Part shown: positions 32,899 through 38,884 of the stretch, piece after piece
Layout of the letters: every line of letters starts with the position of its first letter
How positions within the stretch are numbered: the stretch's first letter is position 1
DNA from: Candidatus Cloacimonadota bacterium
GTDB lineage: Bacteria; Cloacimonadota; Cloacimonadia; Cloacimonadales; TCS61
Length of the DNA stretch: 38,884 nt
Reading direction: 5' to 3'
Assembly (NCBI GenBank): GCA_021157525.1
Contig: JAGGWK010000079.1
Location: 1-38,884 of the forward strand
Position numbers and translations under genes: made by a program
The notes under the pieces: model-generated
The model's database searches: none
Told to the model about the DNA's origin: nothing
Seen by the model: only the letters and a program-made list of their open reading frames with translations

Positions 32899-35289
32899 TT
32901 ACCTCATCTCAACAGCGTGTTTCGCTTCTAGCTTTTTCATAATCTTCTGTAAAATTTTGTTGGTGAATTCGTCCGTCAAGGTTTTTATGTCGGAGCCAAT
33001 CACGATGCTGAAGGTGAGGCTGCGAGACCCTGGCGTAATATTCTTTCCCGTGTACTCATCGAAGAGGACGACACGTTTGATCAGTTGGGGATTAGTTGAG
33101 CGGATCGTTTTTGTGATATCCGCTACCGAATGTTCCTTCGACACCACAAAGGAGAGGTCGCGCACAACGGGTGGAACCTTGGGAATGGCTGCAAATACCG
33201 GAGATTTCACTTTTCCACTTTCCAGAATCGTATCAAAATAAACCTCAAATCCAAATATCGGCTGACCGATATCAAAGGCTTCGGCTACCTTGGGGTCTAT
33301 CTTTCCACAGGATGCAACCTTGCTGTTGCGATACAGTATATCTGCACCGACACCCGCCTGATAAAAACTGTCTGCTGATTGGACAATGCGCAACTTGCTG
33401 GTGCCCAGCTGTTCCAAAATTTCTTCCACCACTCCTTTTACATCGTAAAAATCAACATCCTGATTTTTTTCCTTCCAAAAGGTTTCGTGGAGAGCACCGG
33501 TAGCAAGGCCGCTCAACATTTCCCGCTCCATCGGCAGCTTTTCGTTGCTGGAAAAAAAGACCTTATTCAGCTCAAAAAGCTTCAGAGAGCCAGCTCCGTG
33601 ATTGAGATTGTAAGACGCCGTCTTCAGCAACCCGGGAATCAATGAAGAACGCATCACAGAAAAACGAGCACCCAGGGGATTTTTGACAGGAACCGTCTTG
33701 CGCCGGTCATCCTCTGCATCCAGCTTGAGATGATCCATATCTTCCGGATCACCGAAACTCCAGTTCACAATTTCCGAATAGCCATAGGAAACCATGATAT
33801 CCTGCAACATTCTGCGAGAACCAATTTTCCGGCGATTCATGATGGTCTGAGGGAAAAAACGAGGTTCCACGTTGTTGTAGCCGTGAAGGCGAATAAGTTC
33901 TTCGATGAGATCGATCTCACGGGTGAGATCCTTGCGGTAGGGAGGGATGGAAAAGGTCAATTCATCTGCAGCTTCTGCCACGCATTCCAGTCCCAATGCC
34001 TTGAGATAGTCTTTGATCATTGTGCCGTCCATGGCCACGGTAAGCAGCTTTTCCACGCGGGATGGACGTACCGATACCTTGATAGTGGGCTTTGGCGCAG
34101 GATACACATCGATAACACCGTCCAGCAGAGTGCCGCCAGCAATCTCCACTATCAACTGAGCAGCACGGGCACTGACAATCTCGGTGGTTTCGTCGGCGAT
34201 ATCCCGCTCGAAGCGGTAAGATGAATCGGTAAAAATCTTCAATCTCCCGGAGGTTTTGCGCACCGTGGAGTAGAGGAAATTGGCAGCTTCGATCACGATA
34301 TCCGTGGTATGTTCGGTGATCTGAGAATTATCTCCTCCGATCACTCCGGCAAGGGCCACCGGCTTTTCAGCATCAGCAATCACCAAATCCCGGGATGAGA
34401 GGCGATACGTTTCTCCATCCAGCGCAGAGAATGCTTCTCCATCAGCGGCACGGCGGATAATAATGCGGCTCTCTGCCAGCTGGGCAAAATCAAAAGCATG
34501 CAGCGGATGACCGTATTCCATCATCACGAAATTGGTCACATCCACCACGTTATTTATGGGTCGCAGTCCCACCGAAAGCAGCTTATCTTTAAGCCATTGC
34601 GGCGATTCTGCGATGGTAACCCCTTGTACCATCCTGGCGGTGTAGCGGGTGCAGAGATCCGGTGCCTGATTTTCTATGGCGAGGGTATCCCGGATGCATC
34701 CTGCCGTAGCGGGAAGGGTGATTTTGGGGGTGATCAGCGGTTTTTGAAGCAAAGCCGAAAGGTCTCGGGCCACCCCTAAAATCCCCAGAAGGTCCGGGCG
34801 GTTTGGTGTGATTTCCACTTCGTAGCATGTATCGGCGAGGCCCAGATAGGAAGCCATGTCGGTTCCGATGGGTGCATCCGGGGGCAATACCATAATGCCG
34901 TCGTGGTTATCGGAGAGTTCCAGCTCTTTTTCAGAACAGATCATACCAAAGGAGAGTTCACCCCGGAGTTTTGTTTTCTTGATGGTAAAATCCCCAAAGG
35001 ATGCGCCGACAGGCGCAAAAGGCACCACTTGGCCGGCTGCGCAGTTTGGCGCTCCACAGATAACCTGCAGAGTCTCGGTGCCGTCATTTACGGTGCAGAT
35101 AGAGAGGTGATCTGAGCCGGGATGTGGTATCCGAGTCTCGATTTTGGCGATGCGGATTTGTTTCAATCGCGCACCCAGTTCTTCGATGCCCTCCACCTCG
35201 ATGCCGGCAAAGGTCATCCGATCGGTCAATGCTTCGGGAGAAAGCTCCGTTTTAAGATAGTCCTGTAACCATTTATAGCTGATCTTCAT
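32899..35289 (-). CDS. pheT: Phenylalanine--tRNA ligase, beta subunit
   Basis: The 796-aa beta subunit of the (alpha-beta)2 enzyme. In order: N-terminal MKISYKWLQDYL, EMAP-type tRNA-binding domain (about 40-150), B3/B4 editing region, B5 domain, catalytic-like core and the C-terminal ferredoxin-fold anticodon-binding domain (FDEYTGKNITPGSRSLTFSIVI split about here). It lies 22 nt downstream of pheS. Confidence 0.97.
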   Translation of the reverse strand: MKISYKWLQDYLKTELSPEALTDRMTFAGIEVEGIEELGARLKQIRIAKIETRIPHPGSDHLSICTVNDGTETLQVICGAPNCAAGQVVPFAPVGASFGDFTIKKTKLRGELSFGMICSEKELELSDNHDGIMVLPPDAPIGTDMASYLGLADTCYEVEITPNRPDLLGILGVARDLSALLQKPLITPKITLPATAGCIRDTLAIENQAPDLCTRYTARMVQGVTIAESPQWLKDKLLSVGLRPINNVVDVTNFVMMEYGHPLHAFDFAQLAESRIIIRRAADGEAFSALDGETYRLSSRDLVIADAEKPVALAGVIGGDNSQITEHTTDIVIEAANFLYSTVRKTSGRLKIFTDSSYRFERDIADETTEIVSARAAQLIVEIAGGTLLDGVIDVYPAPKPTIKVSVRPSRVEKLLTVAMDGTMIKDYLKALGLECVAEAADELTFSIPPYRKDLTREIDLIEELIRLHGYNNVEPRFFPQTIMNRRKIGSRRMLQDIMVSYGYSEIVNWSFGDPEDMDHLKLDAEDDRRKTVPVKNPLGARFSVMRSSLIPGLLKTASYNLNHGAGSLKLFELNKVFFSSNEKLPMEREMLSGLATGALHETFWKEKNQDVDFYDVKGVVEEILEQLGTSKLRIVQSADSFYQAGVGADILYRNSKVASCGKIDPKVAEAFDIGQPIFGFEVYFDTILESGKVKSPVFAAIPKVPPVVRDLSFVVSKEHSVADITKTIRSTNPQLIKRVVLFDEYTGKNITPGSRSLTFSIVIGSDIKTLTDEFTNKILQKIMKKLEAKHAVEMR

Positions 35290-35311
35290 AACTCTTCCAA
35301 TCTGTTAATCA

Positions 35312-36328
35312 TTAAAACTGTTTTAAAAAACGAATATCGTTTTCAAAGAGAAGCCGCATGTCTGGAATATTGTATTTAAGCATGGCGATGCGATCGATAC
35401 CCAGACCGAAGGCGTATCCGGTGTAGATTTCCGGATCAATTCCCAGCATTTCAAAGACGTGGGGGTCCACCATTCCGGCACCGCCCATTTCCAGCCAACC
35501 GCTGCCTTTGCAGATGTTGCAACCTTTGCCGCGACAATTTACGCAAAGCATATCAATCTCGGCGCTGGGCTCGGTAAAGGGGAAAAAGTGAGGTCTGATG
35601 CGAGAACGGATTTCGTCGCCAAACATCTTTTTCACGAAGACATTGAGCATGTCTTTCAGGTCGGCAAAGGTTACCCCTTTATCCACTACCAGCGCCTCCA
35701 CCTGGTGAAATGCCGGTGAGTGAGATGCATCGTTGTCGTTACGGTAGCAGCGTCCTGGTGCGATAATACGGATGGGAGGAGCGTAGTTTTCCATTGTACG
35801 AATCTGGACGGTGGAAGTTTGGGTGCGCAGGAGTACGTCGCCACCGACATAAAAGGTATCGGAAAGGTCACGGGCCGGGTGGTCTTTGGGGGTATTGAGT
35901 GCGTCGAAGTTGTGGAATTCGTCTTCGATATCCCGTCCTTCTGCCACATCAAAGCCCAAGCTCACGAAGATATCTTCGATTTCCCGGCGGGCCAAGGTGA
36001 CAGGATGCAGGCTTCCGCGGTCTTGGCGGCGTCCCGGCATGGTAAGGTCTATCCGTTGGGATGCCAGTGCGTGGTTATATTGGGCTTCTTTGATGGTATT
36101 CTCTTGTTGGGTGAGGAGCTCAACCAGGGCTTCTTTCGCCAGATTTACGGTTTTTCCAAAAGTGGGACGCTCCTTCGGATCAAGATGTCCCAGCTTTTTC
36201 ATAAAGCCGTTGAGCACACTTTTCTTGCCGGTATAACGTGATTTTAATAGCATAAGATCATGCAATGAACGACATTGCATGATCTCTTCACGGGCAGCTA
36301 AAATCACTTTTTGAAGTTCTTCTTTCAC
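35312..36328 (-). CDS. pheS: Phenylalanine--tRNA ligase, alpha subunit
   Basis: The catalytic alpha subunit (338 aa). Motifs GRDIEDEFHNFDALNTP, PGRCYRNDNDASHSPAFHQ and GFGLGIDR-like YAFGLGIDRIAMLKY are clear. A four-Cys cluster (CVNCRGKGCNICKG) in the catalytic domain is found in many bacterial PheS proteins. The start is GTG at 36328 (MKEELQK in frame). It comes 14 nt after rplT. Confidence 0.96.
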   Translation of the reverse strand: MKEELQKVILAAREEIMQCRSLHDLMLLKSRYTGKKSVLNGFMKKLGHLDPKERPTFGKTVNLAKEALVELLTQQENTIKEAQYNHALASQRIDLTMPGRRQDRGSLHPVTLARREIEDIFVSLGFDVAEGRDIEDEFHNFDALNTPKDHPARDLSDTFYVGGDVLLRTQTSTVQIRTMENYAPPIRIIAPGRCYRNDNDASHSPAFHQVEALVVDKGVTFADLKDMLNVFVKKMFGDEIRSRIRPHFFPFTEPSAEIDMLCVNCRGKGCNICKGSGWLEMGGAGMVDPHVFEMLGIDPEIYTGYAFGLGIDRIAMLKYNIPDMRLLFENDIRFLKQF

Positions 36329-36342
36329 CCTGACGCCCTTTG

Positions 36343-36699
36343 TTAATTAAGTTGTTCTTTTGCTACTTCGCAGAGTTTTCCAAAGGCATCGGCATCATGG
36401 AAGGCCAGATGAGCCAGAACTTTACGATCAACTTCGATTTCTGCAATTTTCAAACCGTGCATCAGGCGACTGTAAGAAAGGTCATGCATGCGGGCGGCTG
36501 CGTTGATACGGATAATCCAAAGGCGACGGAATTCACGTTTTTTCGTTTTTCTGTCGCGGTAAGCATAGAGCCAACCTTTTTCCACAGCCTGGCGGGCTGT
36601 ACGGTATAATTTACTCCGGCCACCAACATATCCTTTGGCCGCTTTGAGATATTTCTTTTTGCGTTGTTTCGCTGCTACATTATTTACTGAACGTGGCAT
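36343..36699 (-). CDS. rplT: 50S ribosomal protein L20
   Basis: 118 aa, normal length, with the L20 signature ([20 protein letters not shown]) and high basic content. L20 binds 23S rRNA and, in several bacteria, also the leader of its own infC-rpmI-rplT operon, which it represses. Confidence 0.98.
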   Translation of the reverse strand: MPRSVNNVAAKQRKKKYLKAAKGYVGGRSKLYRTARQAVEKGWLYAYRDRKTKKREFRRLWIIRINAAARMHDLSYSRLMHGLKIAEIEVDRKVLAHLAFHDADAFGKLCEVAKEQLN

Positions 36700-36722
36700 G
36701 TTTCTCTCCTTTTAATAAAAAA

Positions 36723-36917
36723 TTAAACGCCCAACATTTTACGGACGCGGGGAGCGTCTGCTTTGTCCACCAAGTCTGAGCTTCTCAGATTGCGTTTCTG
36801 TTTGGTGGTTTTAGCGGTAAAAAGGTGGCCTGCATACGCGTGCCAACGTTTGATTTTTCCTTTTCCGGTAAGTTTGAAACGTTTTGCCGCACTACGTCTG
36901 GTTTTCATTTTCGGCAT
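36723..36917 (-). CDS. rpmI: 50S ribosomal protein L35
   Basis: 64 aa with the standard L35 pattern ([20 protein letters not shown]). It stands between infC and rplT, the usual order. Confidence 0.97.
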   Translation of the reverse strand: MPKMKTRRSAAKRFKLTGKGKIKRWHAYAGHLFTAKTTKQKRNLRSSDLVDKADAPRVRKMLGV

Positions 36918-36948
36918 GGCTTCCTCCTATTATTCCTTAGATTTTTGT

Positions 36949-37566
36949 TTATTCGTTATCCTCAACTTCTTCTACAGCATCAGAACTGTCTAAGTAATCG
37001 AGTCTTTTCTCAATATCTTTTACCGGTGAAACAATGATGAAAATTGTTCTACCTTCAGACTTTGGACGTGAATCAATTTCCACGAGATCTTTCAGATCTT
37101 CCATCAGGCGTTCGAGAAGGTTAAAGCCGATATCTTTGTGAGCAAGCTGGCGTCCACGGAATCGTACCGTGAATTTTACCTTATTGTGATTCTTGAGGAA
37201 CTTCATGGCGTTTGTCTTTTTGAAATTGTAGTCATGCTCTTCTGTATTGGGACCAAACTTAACTTCCTTGGTCTGCACGATATGCTGCTTCTTGCGGGAT
37301 TCCCGCATTTTCCGCTCTTTTTGATAGTGATATTGACCAAAATCCATGATTTTACAGACGGGTGGGACAGCGTTTGGGGATATCTCCACCAAATCCAATT
37401 CAGCTCGTTCTGCCTTCGACAATGCTTCCGCAAAGGACACAACGCCTACCTGCTTACCATCTGCGCCGATCAGGCGAACCTTATCCGCTGTGATCTGCCG
37501 ATTGATTCGTTCCTTCGGAACATCCGGCTTTCTTTTTGTCTTGCTTTTCCTACTTCTCCAAGCCAA
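36949..37566 (-). CDS. infC: Translation initiation factor IF-3
   Basis: 205 aa with N-terminal ERINRQITADKVRLIGADG, linker and C-terminal FTVRFRGRQLAHKDIGFNLL domains. IF-3 stabilises free 30S subunits and rejects poor start codons. The start is TTG at 37566, four bases after AAGGAGG; there is no ATG ahead of it in frame. E. coli infC likewise uses a rare start (AUU), through which IF-3 limits its own synthesis, so TTG may serve the same purpose. The C-terminal tail is acidic (SSDAVEEVEDNE). It is the first gene of infC-rpmI-rplT-pheST. Confidence 0.95.
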   Translation of the reverse strand: MAWRSRKSKTKRKPDVPKERINRQITADKVRLIGADGKQVGVVSFAEALSKAERAELDLVEISPNAVPPVCKIMDFGQYHYQKERKMRESRKKQHIVQTKEVKFGPNTEEHDYNFKKTNAMKFLKNHNKVKFTVRFRGRQLAHKDIGFNLLERLMEDLKDLVEIDSRPKSEGRTIFIIVSPVKDIEKRLDYLDSSDAVEEVEDNE

Positions 37567-37590
37567 GGAACCTCCTTTATTTATAAGAAA

Positions 37591-37611
37591 AGGCGGAGAT
37601 ATACCCCGCCT
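37591..37611 (-). terminator. Attenuator-type terminator hairpin in the infC leader
   Basis: On the minus strand AGGCGG and CCGCCT (37606-37611, 37591-37596) form a 6-bp stem with a 9-nt loop, followed by TTTCTTATAAATAAAGG. It is 25 nt before the infC start, so it can only stop the operon's own transcript. No gene on this strand lies upstream within the window. Confidence 0.6.
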
Positions 37612-37641
37612 CTATATTGCATAGATCGTTATCATTCCAAA

Positions 37642-37675
37642 CCTTATGAGCATTCCCCCAAGGGAAGCTGTAAGG
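37642..37675 (-). promoter_or_regulatory. Strong leader hairpin upstream of the infC attenuator
   Basis: On the minus strand CCTTA pairs with TAAGG, AGC with GCT and TTCCC with GGGAA, giving about 13 bp with two small bulges. Together with the hairpin at 37591-37611 it resembles leaders of infC-rpmI-rplT operons that L20 controls. A leader of at least 110 nt is implied. The antiterminator pairing is not demonstrated. Confidence 0.5.
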
Positions 37676-37960
37676 TAGAAGCGGGATGCTTCTTTTCTCC
37701 ATTTCTTACAATCACTCCCCAAAATCCCTACCGCCCTCATACCGTCAAGTTTTTTGTTTTTAGCACGATAGAGATAAATATCCCATATCAAAAGACAGCA
37801 TCACCAATCGACAAAACCCGCTGATAGAGCAGAAAGATGACACTACAAAAGAAAACATAATAATCGACTTAAATAGATTAATGTAAAAAATCCTTGCCAA
37901 TATTTTCAGGGATTTACATTTCTGATGTCAAATTATCCCGAGCACACTATGGAGGTGATG

Positions 37961-38196
37961 ATGATACCAAATCATCCTAAAAATCGTGTTGCATTCATGG
38001 TTCTGATACTGACCTTCTCAGGAGCAAGTATCTGGAGTTTAGTTCGTCACTATCGCAATTGTACACCGATTCTATCTGTTGAGTCCAAAGTGATATCACG
38101 CCCGGATTGTTCAATCTGGCGCCAAAGGCATCAGGAATAGAGACCCAGAACCTGTGCAGTTTCTTTGGCGAATTCAATTCTACTAACTGGGGCTAA
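37961..38196 (+). pseudogene. Frameshifted single-core relative of the downstream repeat protein
   Basis: GGAGG at 37951-37955 serves the ATG at 37961. The first frame reads a leader, MIPNHPKNRVAFMVLILTFS and GASIWS, then CTPILS before it goes astray and stops at 38140. Shifting back by one base at about 38080 gives VQSDITPGLFN, then NLCSFFGEFNSTNWG and a TAA at 38194. The parts match the neighbour at 38242: leader NLVLFLV...SAISISS, QSDITP at the same place, and the core CGIFGDIKPMDWD. A single-base deletion near 38075-38085 explains it; a sequencing error or programmed shift are alternatives. The core here ends the protein, one residue after Trp. Confidence 0.7.
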
Positions 38197-38241
38197 ATGT
38201 TAAAAAAAAACAAAAAAACAAGCTAAAAAAAGGAGATTATC

Positions 38242-38884
38242 ATGAAAACAAATTTAGTGCTTTTTCTCGTAGCCGCCCTTATCCTGTCCGCTATAAGCAT
38301 CTCATCGATGCTCAACACCTCAAACTCAGCTGACGTCGCTTCCCAATGCCGCATCCAGAGTGACATCACTCCCGCCAATTTTGATGCAATAATTCTTCCC
38401 GACGAATCTAAGGACAGCGAAATCTGTGGCATCTTCGGAGATATCAAGCCTATGGATTGGGACGAGTGGTTAGCAAAAAAAGCAGCCTCTACTACCGAAA
38501 GCCTTACCAGCAACCCCGTCTGTGGCATCTTCGGCGATATCAAACCTATGGATTGGGACGACTGGTTTGAAGGCAACGACCCAACCACCCCGGAAACCAT
38601 CACCAGCAACCCTGTTTGCGGCATCTTCGGCGATATCAAACCTATGGATTGGGATGAATGGTTCGCAAAAAAAGCAGCCTCTACTACCGAAAGCCTTACC
38701 AGCAACCCCGTCTGCGGCATCTTCGGCGATATCAAACCTATGGATTGGGACGAGTGGTTAGCAAAAAAAGCAGCCTCTACTACCGAGAGCATCACCAGCA
38801 ACCCCGTTTGCGGCATCTTCGGCGATATCAAACCTATGGATTGGGACGACTGGTTTGAAGGCAACGACCCAACCACTCCGGAAA
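38242..38884 (+). CDS. Secreted multi-repeat peptide or protein, partial (runs off the window)
   Basis: AAGGAG lies 6 nt before the ATG. At least 214 aa are visible with no stop. Residues 1-22 are a signal- or leader-like segment (MKTNLVLFLVAALILSAISI), followed by a spacer with QCRIQSDITP. From Cys62 an exact 32-residue repeat begins: Cys62, 94, 126, 158, 190. Every unit holds CGIFGDIKPMDWD, then E or D, then W, followed by a 17-residue linker of one of two kinds ending TSNPV. No known family is recognised. Possibilities: multi-core precursor peptide, secreted repeat protein, or surface protein. CGIFG resembles the N-terminus of class II glutamine amidotransferases, but the repetition and absence of that fold argue against it. 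Confidence 0.75.
   Translation, partial: MKTNLVLFLVAALILSAISISSMLNTSNSADVASQCRIQSDITPANFDAIILPDESKDSEICGIFGDIKPMDWDEWLAKKAASTTESLTSNPVCGIFGDIKPMDWDDWFEGNDPTTPETITSNPVCGIFGDIKPMDWDEWFAKKAASTTESLTSNPVCGIFGDIKPMDWDEWLAKKAASTTESITSNPVCGIFGDIKPMDWDDWFEGNDPTTPE
38425..38884 (+). repeat. 96-nt tandem coding repeat, at least five units
   Basis: Units start at 38425, 38521, 38617, 38713 and 38809 (the Cys codon), the last cut by the window end. Core codons are nearly identical even at silent positions (GGCATCTTCGGCGATATCAA), which suggests recent duplication. Linkers are of type A (AKKAASTTESLTSNPV, units 1, 3, 4) and type B (EGNDPTTPETITSNPV, units 2 and 5). Confidence 0.95.

Noticed and set aside
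37138-37824. Long plus-strand ORF opposite infC
   Set aside because: It is a shadow of infC and its leader; infC is recognisable along its full length.
38425-38460. CGIFG as the active-site start of a class II glutamine amidotransferase
   Set aside because: The motif is internal, repeats every 32 residues, and none of the remaining amidotransferase fold follows.
38223-38876. Long minus-strand open frame opposite the repeat protein
   Set aside because: The 96-nt period is divisible by three, so any frame that is open in one unit stays open in all. No ribosome binding site, and the plus-strand frame has one, a leader and conserved codons.

Overview
The window looks like an anaerobic Gram-negative bacterium of the Fibrobacterota-Chlorobiota-Bacteroidota (FCB) side of the tree, most likely a Cloacimonadota-type lineage. 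The reasons are a lipid A pathway with a fused LpxC-FabZ enzyme, a ferredoxin-dependent 2-oxoacid oxidoreductase, a secreted protein ending in an NPFNP/FlgD-type sorting tail, a PorV/UPF0164-like barrel, many lipoproteins with NPLDPD- or Fn3-like regions, and RNase Y with YmdB. The phylum is inferred from gene content only; no 16S rRNA is present.

Layout. 1-534: non-coding repeat region with a 90-nt direct repeat, a long hairpin and palindromes. 535-1917 (-): secreted protein with a type-IX-like tail. 1918-2526: AT-rich spacer with dispersed-repeat-like sequence. 2527-6306 (-): skp-lpxD-lpxC/fabZ-lpxA, tightly coupled outer-membrane and lipid A operon. 6507-9097 (-): four-subunit 2-oxoacid:ferredoxin oxidoreductase. 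9388-20162 (-): a nine-gene tightly packed run (wecA-like, metallo-hydrolase, TPR lipoprotein, DUF5683-like, small lipoprotein, pcrA, PorV-like, dxr, comEC) behind a recognisable promoter. 20321-23010 (+): smpB, remnants of a sensor kinase, a zinc phospholipase C-like protein and a TerB-like protein, closed by a bidirectional terminator. 23223-28804 (-): two large lipoproteins. 28890-37566 (-): infC-rpmI-rplT-pheS-pheT-zapB-like-zapA-[6S RNA]-rny-ymdB-folD, a translation, division and RNA-decay cluster with an attenuator-like leader in front of infC.

37961-38884 (+): the most novel part. A secreted-leader protein, running off the right edge, carries at least five exact 32-residue repeats, each with an invariant core (CGIFGDIKPMDWD followed by E/D and W). 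Just upstream is a frameshifted relative with the same kind of leader, the same SDITP segment and a single core (CSFFGEFNSTNWG) placed exactly at its C-terminus. Together they look like a two-member peptide family with single-core and multi-core members, possibly a precursor-peptide (RiPP-like or secreted peptide) system whose other genes lie beyond the window. That function is a hypothesis; the repeats and the homology between the two genes are directly visible.
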